A stretch of 64,000 nt of DNA from Pachysolen tannophilus NRRL Y-2460 (taxonomy: Eukaryota; Ascomycota; Pichiomycetes; Alaninales; Pachysolenaceae), in the NCBI GenBank assembly GCA_001661245.1, contig KV454015.1:342978-406977 (forward strand). The letters are read 5' to 3'. The first letter of the stretch is position 1; each line of letters begins with the position of its first letter. The position numbers and the translations under genes are program-made. The notes under the pieces are model-generated. The model ran no database searches. It had not been told where the DNA came from and saw nothing but the letters and a program-made list of their open reading frames with translations. This document shows positions 40,101-49,209 of the stretch, one piece after another.

Positions 40101-40823
40101 TTGATTAACAGACTGTGGACTTCTTAAAACTAAAGTCATCTTATCTGAAGAATATTCATTTTCATAAAAATTAATCAAATTTTCTCTTAAATTCAATTTT
40201 TCAACAGTTGGTATATCGTATAATGTGACAAAATTTCCAGTTGCAAATCTATGGAAAGGGTGATTTTTATTTGAAATTAATCTAATACCATGATATAAAA
40301 TTTTATTTACAGAAATTTTATTTGAAGTATGTTCATTATCAATTGCATGAATTTCTCTTTGTATTGAAAGTTCATTAAATAAAGGATTCTTGAAAAAACT
40401 TGCAAAAACTCTTAATATTTTTTCTAAAATTAACCCATCTTTATCCTCTTGATTTCCAAAATTTCCAACATTTTTAGTTGGAATTTCAAAGAAAAAACTT
40501 GTTTGTTCTCCAGTGGTAAATGCATTATTTCTACCACCACATGATTCAATCAATTTTTGATAATAATCTGGATCATTAAACTCTTTTGTACCTCTAAAAA
40601 TCATATGCTCACAGAAATGTGCTAATCCAGGTATATCATCTGGATCTGCATGGGCTCCAGTGGCCACAGTTAAAGCTGCTGAAGCAAGATCCTCAGTTGG
40701 ATCAGAAATCAAAAGTACTAATAATCCATTTGGTAGTTGTATAACCTTATGACTCCTGTTTGAAATGCTCAAAGGCACAAGAAAATTCTGGTCAAAGTTT
40801 TTAACACAAACTACAGAATCCAT
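37200..40823 (-). CDS. AXL1: Axl1-like insulin-degrading-enzyme family metalloprotease
   Basis: 1207 aa from the ATG at 40823. The longer open frame upstream has no ATG. It is an M16 protease with the inverted zinc motif HFCEH (H69, E72, H73) in LAHFCEHMIFRGTKEF and the third ligand region in REIHAIDNEHTSN. NNAFTTGEQTSFFFE follows the zinc motif, and the later RNKRQLGYVVFGGLR block is the conserved RxxQQLGY element. The length equals S. cerevisiae Axl1 (about 1208 aa), not Ste23 (1027 aa). Axl1 matures a-factor pheromone and in S. cerevisiae also marks axial budding in haploids. The catalytic residues look intact. Axl1 versus Ste23 rests mainly on length. Confidence 0.8.
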   Translation of the reverse strand: MDSVVCVKNFDQNFLVPLSISNRSHKVIQLPNGLLVLLISDPTEDLASAALTVATGAHADPDDIPGLAHFCEHMIFRGTKEFNDPDYYQKLIESCGGRNNAFTTGEQTSFFFEIPTKNVGNFGNQEDKDGLILEKILRVFASFFKNPLFNELSIQREIHAIDNEHTSNKISVNKILYHGIRLISNKNHPFHRFATGNFVTLYDIPTVEKLNLRENLINFYENEYSSDKMTLVLRSPQSVNQLQKFAISYFSDVGSITNKNRLKQISLLKNNSYSDETKKDNKDKNNRLNLEDFSICQQTWKEKYTTTQVFLKDETSKCIFIKRLQSSSITPTIRINFPLSYDPSANQKKIPLFTEAWCQLYGDESSNSICDALKKMGYIITLLAFKLNLAEGNDTLTLELKLTNLGYKNLDQVLKIIFKFTHNVINGNIFELGEYLSEISSIDCLKYLYEDVNKSPMSESSLYSRYLQCNLKNIGPHCLLKGSPIWHDYDHDFKGGFTESKEAKKWWTSKAILFKEFLNESTNLNNFNFVILISNDTDINSISCIKKELKSPPIFVKDNYFQFDYSIFQIDTEKLSNLDSFDKSQILYLPSKNPFLPSMVLNHSCITKELKIAADNSASSSLSFITKNHSSSIPPLLLQEGNFFQLWYKKETNLIYSSRCYLSFEIVNKSISTCLNSICIEILAELIYLNLQKTLYQSETIGYTWEILPSSKGDSRIGVTISGFSEGVELMLKIIVCELQSLISGLNEKKLDYNTLRKARVAIRTRYENIYQENGIVLANSGLIALMEENIWSLEERLNTLEELDLQNFKEFVQNFFKVDSNYLNLLVEGDIETSKVEQFSKLINKLIHHLNSSEIQLKLSEPSTYYIPKGRSYLYSTNSPPGDPSNTIVFFIQTGLRSDVYCRTLTKVLANMISTTLIPELRNKRQLGYVVFGGLRQLRKTLGLHITILSGDYKPVFLENKIFEYLQNWFVELSKMKESDFKKQVLRKFINSYLNGSQKLDSSGGPSTLTMAQRNGTGFSNNGDALKKHKIYWEQIASRSYNFNNLLGEDDIDLSLVEKVLSKQNFLSFFNEKILSSKTRSSLSLHLKTSMSEEEISKEILIQQLDALLRLKGLKIPQQKLIEIVNKSNGNLTNILKELLKYFINQGCGLKLCNVIIREIAKQLGKSLRYINSSGTKYETNNFKVEVEHIEITNITKFHKQLKFIT

Positions 40824-41191
40824 ACCGTAAAGAAAAAAAAAAAAATGAATCACCCTCCTCCCAACTGGCTTCAAAGATTGAAAAACATCTTGTGAAAAAA
40901 GCAAAACCCAGTATTTTAAATAGATCTAATCATCATCGATTTTAACTGCAACTCATGCATGTTTCATATCGAGGAAATCAAAATTTTCCTTTTTAGGAAA
41001 TAACAATTGTGAATCAAAAAAATTGCAAAAAATGATACGATTTATCGTGTGCGGAATATCAAGAGCGCACAGGTTCAAATCCAGGACAAAATGGAGCTCT
41101 CCATTATCAAGGTCAAAAGAAAGAAAGTGTTGGATTGGCTATTGTTTGATCAATGAAAAAGTGGAAGGTAAAGGAAGTGTGGCTGGTATAA
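40824..41191. promoter_or_regulatory. Divergent AXL1/NDUFAF7 promoter with an orphan B-box-like sequence
   Basis: The region contains GGTTCAAATCC at 41072-41082, which fits the RNA polymerase III B-box consensus. No tRNA can be folded around it and no A-box is apparent at the right distance. It may be a chance match or an isolated TFIIIC site. No gene is visible. Confidence 0.4.
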
Positions 41192-42667
41192 ATGATTGTT
41201 AGTAGTAGTGGGAAAAATTTTTTTTTGAAACCTTTTCTGTGGAGGTTTGGAAATGGAATTGGTTTATCTGAATTTAGATCATTCTCGTATTCTTCATGTA
41301 TACGTCAGATTGTGGGAAATGAATCAGAATCATCATCTTCAACAAGAAAACTGAGTAGCGTGAAAATTGATTCGCTAGACCAGATCTTAGCAGAATCAAT
41401 CAAGACAACGGGACCGATCCCGTTGTCTTCTTATATGAAGCAATGCTTAACACATCCAGAACTTGGATATTATACTACAAGAGATCCATTGGGTAGAGTA
41501 GGTGATTTTGTCACTTCACCTGAAATTTCTTCAATGTTTGGAGAAATGATTGGGATTTGGTTATATGCTACTTGGATTGCACAAGGAAGACCATTGGATG
41601 TACAATTTGTTGAATTTGGTCCTGGGAAGGGGACATTATTATACGATGCTTTAAAATGTTTCAATAAGTTGGATAAGAATCAAAATCTGAATAGAATTAA
41701 AATTGTCTTGGTTGAAGCTTCTCCTGTCTTGAGAAATGAACAATTTAAAAAATTATGTTGTGAAGACGGAAGTAGAGATAAGAATTTGATTGAAAAAGAC
41801 GAAGGCGGATTATATGAAAGTAGAACTATATGGGACAATAAGATTGAATGGGTTGAGACAGAAAAAGATATTATTAATGATCCAATTTTTACAAACTATA
41901 TTATAGCTCATGAATTCTTTGATGCATTACCTATTCATCAATTCGAAAAAACTGGGAAAGGTTGGAGAGAGTATTTGGTTGATTATTCTGTACCAACTTT
42001 AGAAAATAGCTTGATATTACCATCTCAATCAAATTATCGTATTTCTCCACAATTAGGTTTAGAAAAAATTAATTCAAAGGCAACTTTCCATATGGTTTTA
42101 TCTCCACATGAAACCCTATCTTCATCAATTCCTAAGAGTTCACCAAGATTTGATTCATTACCTGTTGGCTCAAGAATTGAGATATGTCCTGATTCTTACT
42201 TATATTCTAAGAAAATTTCAGAATTGATAACATGTAATGAGAAACATACAGGAGCTGCGTTGATAATTGATTATGGTCCAAAGGATACTGTTCCAATAAA
42301 TACTTTAAGAGGAATCAAACTGCACAATATATGTTCACCATTTGTAGACCCAGGAAGTGTTGATCTCTCTGCTGATGTCGATTTTGAAAATTTAAAAATT
42401 ATTTTCAATGAAAATGGCTGTGAAAGTTTTGGCCCTACTCCACAAGGTGACTGGTTACATGAACTAGGTATTGGTTTTAGAGTTGATCAATTGTGCCATG
42501 CTCGGAGAAATAACAAGGAGGAAAAGGAAAAAATTATTAAAAGTTATAAAAGATTAGTGGGTAAAGGTACAAATGAGATGGGTTCTATTTACAAATTTTT
42601 AGGAGTTATTCCAAAAAAATGTGGGTTTACCCCAGTAGGATTTGGAGGAAATGCTAGAAATATCTAG
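41192..42667 (+). CDS. NDUFAF7/MidA-like mitochondrial protein arginine methyltransferase
   Basis: 491 aa. The first 45 residues are basic and Ser-rich, with Phe and Arg but few acids (mitochondrial presequence). The core follows the MidA/NDUFAF7 family: GPIPLSSYMKQCLTHPELGYY, GDFVTSPEISSMFGEMIGIW, the SAM motif FVEFGPGKGTLL (about 142-153), IIAHEFFDALPIHQF, GAALIIDYG and PGSVDLSADVDFENL. In metazoans NDUFAF7 dimethylates an arginine of complex I subunit NDUFS2. S. cerevisiae keeps a homologue (YKL162C) although it lacks complex I, so the presence of this gene does not prove complex I here. A CTG at 42320-42322 sits where relatives carry a polar residue (RGIK-x-HNICSPF). Confidence 0.9.
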   Translation: MIVSSSGKNFFLKPFLWRFGNGIGLSEFRSFSYSSCIRQIVGNESESSSSTRKLSSVKIDSLDQILAESIKTTGPIPLSSYMKQCLTHPELGYYTTRDPLGRVGDFVTSPEISSMFGEMIGIWLYATWIAQGRPLDVQFVEFGPGKGTLLYDALKCFNKLDKNQNLNRIKIVLVEASPVLRNEQFKKLCCEDGSRDKNLIEKDEGGLYESRTIWDNKIEWVETEKDIINDPIFTNYIIAHEFFDALPIHQFEKTGKGWREYLVDYSVPTLENSLILPSQSNYRISPQLGLEKINSKATFHMVLSPHETLSSSIPKSSPRFDSLPVGSRIEICPDSYLYSKKISELITCNEKHTGAALIIDYGPKDTVPINTLRGIKLHNICSPFVDPGSVDLSADVDFENLKIIFNENGCESFGPTPQGDWLHELGIGFRVDQLCHARRNNKEEKEKIIKSYKRLVGKGTNEMGSIYKFLGVIPKKCGFTPVGFGGNARNI

Positions 42668-42680
42668 ATGATTTTCTTTT

Positions 42681-42740
42681 TATTTAATTTATTTAATTTA
42701 TTTAATTTATTTAATTTATTTAATTTATTTAATTTATTTA
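42681..42740. repeat. ATTTAATTT nonamer tandem repeat
   Basis: About six and a half head-to-tail copies of a 9-bp unit fill the gap between the stop codons of two convergent genes (NDUFAF7 homologue and PPM1). It probably lies in both 3' untranslated regions and could serve as an A/T-rich termination or polyadenylation signal in both directions. Confidence 0.85.
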
Positions 42741-43805
42741 TTCATGAACAAGTTGAAATTTTTGAATTGGTTTAAAATTTAAATCCCCCCATTGTGCTAA
42801 TATGAGACAGTAATGCTTATTCATTAAAACAATTTCTTCAACTTCATCTAAAAATTCAAGATGATTAATTCTATTTAATTCATCTCCATCAATCCAATTG
42901 TTTAATACAAAATTCATATCTGCTATTTGTAAATTCTCAATCTTTAATTCTTTTGTAAATCTTTCAAATTGTTTTTCTAAAGTATTATAATGCATCAAAT
43001 TAGGTAATGATATGCCTCTTGATGATAAATTTTTAACCATTACATTACCAAAATTATCATCACCACCAATTGGCTCATAGAGTAATATTGAACTTTTATT
43101 TAAATTGTCATGGAAAAATTTAATAACTTGATTTGCATCCAGTGGTTCCATATAACATAATACACATTCTCCCAATATTAATGTCGGTATATTTGGATTC
43201 AAATTTTGTAAAGAATTAATATTATATTTATCTCCAAGTAATCTTAAATCTATTGGACATAAGTTATAGTTTGGTGTGAACAAGTTTTCATCATACCTTA
43301 AAAATTCTTGATAATTACTAAAATCTTTTTCTACATCATTTAAATTTTGAAATTTCACAATTGAAGAAAGTTCTTTATTTCTTAATATTATAGCCTTTTT
43401 AATCTTTACCGATTCAACAAAATCATATTCAAAATATTTCAAATTGGAATAAAGTGATAGAAATTTAAAAGGTCTTGTATCACTCCCTGCACCTATAGAA
43501 ACAACTTGAACTTCTGGCTCTTCCTTGAATTTTCTTAAAAATTGTTCAACAACTAAGTCAATAGACTTGGTTCTAATATAAGTCCCTCTATTGATAGCTG
43601 GCAATTTAGGAGTTTCAAATGCTGACTTTAAATTCCTAGATATACTAAAATTGATATTCGAAGTAAAAGGTAAAAGCTCTTTTAACCCATCAACCATTAT
43701 ATCCATATACGGATCATCAATATAATCTTTCTTAACAGCAAAGTACCGAGAAGATAAAGCATCCACATCCGTCGACCTAATCACCTTATCCTTTCTTGCA
43801 TTCAT
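42738..43805 (-). CDS. PPM1: Leucine carboxyl methyltransferase Ppm1 (PP2A)
   Basis: 355 aa from the ATG at 43805 (MNARKDKVIRSTDVDALSSRY). It matches LCMT1/Ppm1: STDVDALSSRYFAVKKDYIDDPY, INRGTYIRTKSIDLVVEQFL, the SAM site VSIGAGSDTRPFKF (about 96-109), CPIDLRLLGD, PTLILGECVLCYM and ILLYEPIGGDDNFGNVMVKNL. Ppm1 methylates the C-terminal leucine of the PP2A catalytic subunit, which guides holoenzyme assembly. The length is close to S. cerevisiae (328 aa) and the motifs are intact. It is next to GPI17 in S. cerevisiae and within 7 kb of it here. Confidence 0.95.
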   Translation of the reverse strand: MNARKDKVIRSTDVDALSSRYFAVKKDYIDDPYMDIMVDGLKELLPFTSNINFSISRNLKSAFETPKLPAINRGTYIRTKSIDLVVEQFLRKFKEEPEVQVVSIGAGSDTRPFKFLSLYSNLKYFEYDFVESVKIKKAIILRNKELSSIVKFQNLNDVEKDFSNYQEFLRYDENLFTPNYNLCPIDLRLLGDKYNINSLQNLNPNIPTLILGECVLCYMEPLDANQVIKFFHDNLNKSSILLYEPIGGDDNFGNVMVKNLSSRGISLPNLMHYNTLEKQFERFTKELKIENLQIADMNFVLNNWIDGDELNRINHLEFLDEVEEIVLMNKHYCLILAQWGDLNFKPIQKFQLVHE

Positions 43806-44038
43806 TCTTTTTTTATTCAACTTGAACCAGTCAGCAAATTAGTTTTGTATATTAGTTAATGTCTTTTTATGAATTTCGGCCTTAATTCGATTTCGGGTAT
43901 TTTTTTTATTTATTTTTTATTTTGGTTTAATTTTAATCAACATTATTAAAATAAGATATATTAATTTTTAATAAAATATAACTATCAACGACAGATTCCT
44001 GCGGTCTAGTTTGAAAGAGAGGAACAGAGGAACCTTCA

Positions 44039-47000
44039 ATGTCATCTAGGATGATTGAGCTTTCAGAATTGAATCCTCTTTTACAATCAACAAATTACTA
44101 TGCTGTCGGTCGTTCAACTGAAGTAAGGTACTATGTTTATGAATATATAGTTGAAGAAGATGGGGAAGATACAGTGCCCATCAATATGATTTACCAATAT
44201 GAATTTCTGATACGAAGCAAGTTACCGAGTAATATGTTGTTATTGGTGCATACCAAGGATATATATTTGTATGATTTGAATTGTCAGAATGAAGAAGCAG
44301 AAAGTGGAGATGGGGTTGAAAATGCCGTTGCCGCCATTATAGATGAAGAGAAAATGAAATTATCATTGGTTTCAAAAGGTTCATTTAATTCAAAGGCAAG
44401 TTTCCAAAACCAAGTTCCTAGACCTCCTCAACAACAGCAACAACAATTACAGAATAAAATATATATAAATTTCTTGAAAGCTGTTAAAAGATTTTTCATT
44501 TGGAGACTTTCAGAACATAAAGGCAAAGAATTAAAAGATCAATATATAGTACCATTTGGAAATAATACCATTGCATTACTGAATTTTGAAAAGGAGAAAG
44601 CTGAAACTTTTTTTTATAAAATAATGATAGTTGAGCCAATGTTTAATTTTAATGATCAGGTATTGGTTGGGTTATCTTTAAAAGATTATAGATTCCAAAA
44701 AATTGATGATAAGACAGAAAATTTTACAAATGATGATTATTCCATATATTTAGCACCAAGTGGTGTTAGGGTTTATCTTGCACTGGACAGTTTGGATAGT
44801 TCATTGTTGAACGAAGCTCCAACTAATTATCCAAAATTGGTCACTTTTTTGAAAAGTTATTGCAATATTGATCTTTCTACTAAAAAAAATTCCAAATTTT
44901 TAAAAGTGATTCCAAATTTATCTCATTTAAATAATTTAACCCCAGCAATTTCAAATTCCTTGAGAGATTATAATTCAAATTTGAAATATTTGATATGGCC
45001 ATTGGATTATTGTTTCATTCAAAGAGGTATAGACGATACTACAGATAAAGATTATGATGACAATCAAAGTTTAATGGGTAATCCATTTGATTTGATCGAA
45101 GATTTCATAAAATTTAACGAGTCACTTGAATTAGATAAAAAGAAAGAAGCGGAAGCTAGATCTGCTGTAAATACTCCAATGAGCTTTACCGCTGTTACAC
45201 CAACTGTACATACAAATAATGATGAAAATATAACTGAAAATAATAATTTGCAAAGTGTATCTGAAACCAAACAGTCTCAATTTGCCTCAGAATCTACAGA
45301 AAATCCTCAACCACATGATGGTGATGGAGGTGAAAACGTTGAAAACTGGGATGAAGAACTTTTTGGTGACTATTACGATGATGATGAGATTCAGAAAAAA
45401 GTAACTGAAGATGATTTTGATTTTTTTGATGACTCAAGAGAAAAACTGGATCAGCAAAAAACTAATAACCCTAATGGTAATGAAAACGAAATTGATGGTA
45501 AGACAGAGTCATCAATTGCTAATTCTAAAGCGAAAACTTTGAATTTAGATGAAGAAGGGATTGATGATGTCACTCAAGTTAAAAATGAGTTTGCTTCAGA
45601 AGAAAACCGTGATAATCTCAATGATAACGAGCAAAAGGAAAACGTTTCTTTTATCAATACCAAGGAATTTGAAAAAGCTATTGGATCAGCGTCTTCCACT
45701 TTTTATGAGGATCCAGGAGCGCCTGCTCCTCTTCCATTACCCATTATCAAGACTCCACAGACACCAAATGAGGATCTCGATAAGTCGCCAGCTGACAAAA
45801 AAAAATCTGTGTTTGCGCCATTAAACTTCAATCCAGTAATTGAAGAAAAAATTGATAGCAAATACTCTATTGGTGGAAAATTTTATGTTCCAACTGACAA
45901 TGATATTGATATAACGAATGAAAATGTCAGTACGGCAACTATTCACAACAACTCTGGTGGTAATAATTCTAATTCTATGAATCACAGCTTTGAACTACAT
46001 GATCCCAGAAGTTTAGCGATTGCTACTTCGTCTCTAAGAAACGACAAATTTGATTCCAATGCTGATGAGAGCCAAAGTTCTTCTTCAAGTGATGAATATA
46101 TAGATTCCAATGAAGAATATGAAGAAGAGAATGAAGAGCCTAGTTCAAGGGACGAACTGATTTTAGGGGCCAATATATTTAGTGACACTAATAGCGCAAT
46201 GAGCGCTTATGGTGGTGATAAATTAACTAATTTAACAATATCGAGTCCTTACAAAAAGAGTGATTTAACTTTGCAAAATTCTCCTCAAATTTCCTCACAA
46301 AAGTTTTCGTCACATAATTCAGGATCTCAGTCTCGTTCTTATTCTCATTCACCAGCAGCCGTTTCAACGGCAGAAAATCAGAACTGGTTACCTTTTTTAC
46401 TAAAGTTAGTTCCGAATCATACCATTCCTTCGACTTTTTTATACACTTCTCCAACTATTAAGTATGATGAACTGGAAGAAGTATCTTTAATTTTGGCTAA
46501 AAATTTTGTGTTTGATTGTTTTAACCAGAATTATGCGACAGCTCCAACAGGTTTTCTGAAATTGAATCTTAATAGAGATCATTTGGTAAACATTGATGAC
46601 GAATTAGAAGGAATGGTTAATGACACATTTCCAGGAATCACAAGAGTTCCACTTTATGAAATTCTTGAGTCAACGCGGCAAGATAATAATGAAGACCGCA
46701 ATGGAAAGGAAAATTATGAGGTTTTAACAGGAAGGGGGAGAACTATCGTGAAAGAAGAAGAAAATCAAGATCTTGAAAGATTAGAATATACGGATTCTCT
46801 TTTTGGAGCAAGCTCGCCTATAACTTCCAGTCAACATAATCCTGACTATGTGTCGAAAGGTGCCAATAAGAAATTAACTATTCCCGAATTGACAATGAAG
46901 AATCATTTGTTTAAAATTTCCCAGCCAACAATCAATTTAAAAAGGTTAGATCAGGATTTGAAGGCTAATTTCACAAGTTTGAATTTCTGGAATCTCTTAA

Positions 47001-49009
47001 ATTTACAACCAATAGGTGATCAACATGACTTTGAAATAAATATGATTTTACCAACTATAATAAATTCGGGTAACATAGTTGATGAATACATGGCAAGAAG
47101 TTCTGATTTTTTGGCTTCAATTATTGAAAATTACAAGAGCAGTAGGCTTGGTAGAGCTACTAGGTTTAAATTTAGCTCAGATGAGTCCCAGAAGCTTGAA
47201 ATTGAGGGTGCTAGATTTAGTGGTGGGATTTATCAGATCTTTATTGAAAAAGAAAAAGCAACAAACGAAGATAAGTTTTGGCAAGTAGTGAATGCAAAGT
47301 CTTTGGAATTTGCTAAAGCTTTACAAGAAAGGATACTAAGAGTAAGAGAAACTCAGCAAGAGAAGCATTGTAGTCCTGCTGAAATGGATGGTGGAGAAAC
47401 TACGCAATTTTTTGATAAGCCAATTTTGTTATTGCTTGCTAATCCTTTTGATAGCATACAATCATATGTGAATATCAGTAAGATTATCCATAATTTTAAA
47501 AAAAAGGTAACAACGTATTCTTTTTCAGGCAACTTTGATGATTCTTTGTCAAAGAAAAAAAAGCGGAAAATTGAATCACCTTCTCTGGAACAAATCATGA
47601 AATTGCCTTTAAAGATATTTGAAAAAATAGTACCGATTGACTTATACTGTCCAAATGGCCAAAGTTTTAGCGTTATCTCCAACAGAAAATTGACTAGAAT
47701 CTCATTAAGCTTATACAATTTGTGCCCATCATCTTGTAAAGATGATTCATTACTTCATGATTCAAGCTTCATGGATGATGCTTTTACAACCATTTCCCCA
47801 GATTTACCCAAGAAGATAGGATTTAGGATAACGAAAACCTCAATTATTAAAAGTTTAATTTCTGAGGATTTATTTGTTCATGTCGCCTATGAGAGATCGG
47901 TGGACAAGAGGTGGTGTGTTGCTACATGGACCGATCAGTATGGTACTGTCAGAAATATGAAATGCTGGTATTGTCCAGTTTCACAATTTGGAAATAAGGA
48001 AAATCATCAACGAAATTCAAGATTCAAAACCTTTGAACAAATTAGTAATGAAATTTGGGATATAAGCTTGAAATACGTAAACTCGCACAATGGGAAATCA
48101 CATTTAGTTTTGACACGATTGAATAATGTCATTCCTGATGATGAATTGCTTCATTGGAAAAGATTATCATTGAATACCAAAAATCTTTTTTTAATAGTGT
48201 TAACTGTAAACGTTAACTCCAACTTTCTTTTCAATTACAATGAAAGCTCACTTCAGTCCAATTCACAACTTTTATTTCCCGGAAGTCAATCATTATTATC
48301 AAATAAATTCGTTAAGAAATTTAAGCCCCCAAACTCAGTTGGTTCTACTAATAGCGGATTTACTCCTTTCTTAATGAATGACAGTCCTGAAAATTTCAAT
48401 ATAAACAGCAATGTTGCCACCACTCCCTCTGAAATGTATTCACCGAACGCCGCCATAAATTCAGGCCTTATATCTTCTGTCCAGAATAAACAATTTCAAA
48501 ATTTTGAAGATGTATCTATAATTGATATTACTAACGAAGCATATGGTATTGTATTGCCTAACCCAGTTCCATTGTCCAATCAACCAAACAGGATTTCGAT
48601 AAAAACAGGATATTTATACAAAGTTGTTTTAGATGTTTATAACGATGATGTAGTAACTGCTAATGGTAACAACCATGAAAGCATGAATGAACAACCACCA
48701 TATGGAGATCCAAACATGATAACATCTGCAAGAGTTTCAGTTTCGTTATCTAATGGAAAAATTCCCAAATTCAAAAATAGTAACTTACTAGAGGTCAATT
48801 TGATGAGCTGTCCAAGTCTCATAAACAGCTTTGACTTGATCAAAACCATATTGACGCAATACAGAAGCTTATCTAATTTAGGAACATCTTGGGGTATAAA
48901 CAATTCTAAAAATCAGTATGATGATGAAAATGAGAATGTCTTAATACCATGGCATATTTTAGCCGTTAGAAAAGCATTAAATGGCTTGGTTCATGTTCGT
49001 GTTGAATAG
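44039..49009 (+). CDS. SSN2: Mediator kinase-module subunit MED13 (Ssn2/Srb9)
   Basis: 1656 aa. The N-terminal domain (about 1-360) and the C-terminal block (about 1090-1656) are ordered. The middle (about 370-800) is acidic, Asn/Ser-rich and disordered, with FAPLNFNPVIEEKIDSKYSIGGKFYVP and LPFLLKLVPNHTIPSTFLY as ordered islands. In the C-terminus, LTRISLSLYNLCPSS, HVAYERSVDKRWCVATWTDQYG and WDISLKYVNSHNGKSHLVLTRL match the PIWI-like region of MED13. MED13 links the Cdk8 kinase module to core Mediator and so controls repression and activation by RNA polymerase II. The size matches S. cerevisiae Ssn2 (1420 aa) allowing for the longer linker. Linkage to PPM1 and GPI17 matches the YDR43x-44x block. 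Confidence 0.92.
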   Translation: MSSRMIELSELNPLLQSTNYYAVGRSTEVRYYVYEYIVEEDGEDTVPINMIYQYEFLIRSKLPSNMLLLVHTKDIYLYDLNCQNEEAESGDGVENAVAAIIDEEKMKLSLVSKGSFNSKASFQNQVPRPPQQQQQQLQNKIYINFLKAVKRFFIWRLSEHKGKELKDQYIVPFGNNTIALLNFEKEKAETFFYKIMIVEPMFNFNDQVLVGLSLKDYRFQKIDDKTENFTNDDYSIYLAPSGVRVYLALDSLDSSLLNEAPTNYPKLVTFLKSYCNIDLSTKKNSKFLKVIPNLSHLNNLTPAISNSLRDYNSNLKYLIWPLDYCFIQRGIDDTTDKDYDDNQSLMGNPFDLIEDFIKFNESLELDKKKEAEARSAVNTPMSFTAVTPTVHTNNDENITENNNLQSVSETKQSQFASESTENPQPHDGDGGENVENWDEELFGDYYDDDEIQKKVTEDDFDFFDDSREKLDQQKTNNPNGNENEIDGKTESSIANSKAKTLNLDEEGIDDVTQVKNEFASEENRDNLNDNEQKENVSFINTKEFEKAIGSASSTFYEDPGAPAPLPLPIIKTPQTPNEDLDKSPADKKKSVFAPLNFNPVIEEKIDSKYSIGGKFYVPTDNDIDITNENVSTATIHNNSGGNNSNSMNHSFELHDPRSLAIATSSLRNDKFDSNADESQSSSSSDEYIDSNEEYEEENEEPSSRDELILGANIFSDTNSAMSAYGGDKLTNLTISSPYKKSDLTLQNSPQISSQKFSSHNSGSQSRSYSHSPAAVSTAENQNWLPFLLKLVPNHTIPSTFLYTSPTIKYDELEEVSLILAKNFVFDCFNQNYATAPTGFLKLNLNRDHLVNIDDELEGMVNDTFPGITRVPLYEILESTRQDNNEDRNGKENYEVLTGRGRTIVKEEENQDLERLEYTDSLFGASSPITSSQHNPDYVSKGANKKLTIPELTMKNHLFKISQPTINLKRLDQDLKANFTSLNFWNLLNLQPIGDQHDFEINMILPTIINSGNIVDEYMARSSDFLASIIENYKSSRLGRATRFKFSSDESQKLEIEGARFSGGIYQIFIEKEKATNEDKFWQVVNAKSLEFAKALQERILRVRETQQEKHCSPAEMDGGETTQFFDKPILLLLANPFDSIQSYVNISKIIHNFKKKVTTYSFSGNFDDSLSKKKKRKIESPSLEQIMKLPLKIFEKIVPIDLYCPNGQSFSVISNRKLTRISLSLYNLCPSSCKDDSLLHDSSFMDDAFTTISPDLPKKIGFRITKTSIIKSLISEDLFVHVAYERSVDKRWCVATWTDQYGTVRNMKCWYCPVSQFGNKENHQRNSRFKTFEQISNEIWDISLKYVNSHNGKSHLVLTRLNNVIPDDELLHWKRLSLNTKNLFLIVLTVNVNSNFLFNYNESSLQSNSQLLFPGSQSLLSNKFVKKFKPPNSVGSTNSGFTPFLMNDSPENFNINSNVATTPSEMYSPNAAINSGLISSVQNKQFQNFEDVSIIDITNEAYGIVLPNPVPLSNQPNRISIKTGYLYKVVLDVYNDDVVTANGNNHESMNEQPPYGDPNMITSARVSVSLSNGKIPKFKNSNLLEVNLMSCPSLINSFDLIKTILTQYRSLSNLGTSWGINNSKNQYDDENENVLIPWHILAVRKALNGLVHVRVE

Positions 49010-49209
49010 ACAAGTGCTTACAAAAAAAAATATTGTATATTAATTAATAATAACGTGAATGTATGCCGTTTATTCATTAAACATTTAGCATTTTAGCATT
49101 TAGTATTTAGTATTACCTGTAGATTAAAAACAAAAAACTTCATTTTCACATACATCATATAATCAAATAATTAAATCACACTAATATACAGATTCTATAA
49201 AACGACAAC

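Noticed and set aside
41061-41095. tRNA gene around GGTTCAAATCC
   Set aside because: The T-arm stem does not pair, and no acceptor or D-arm could be found.
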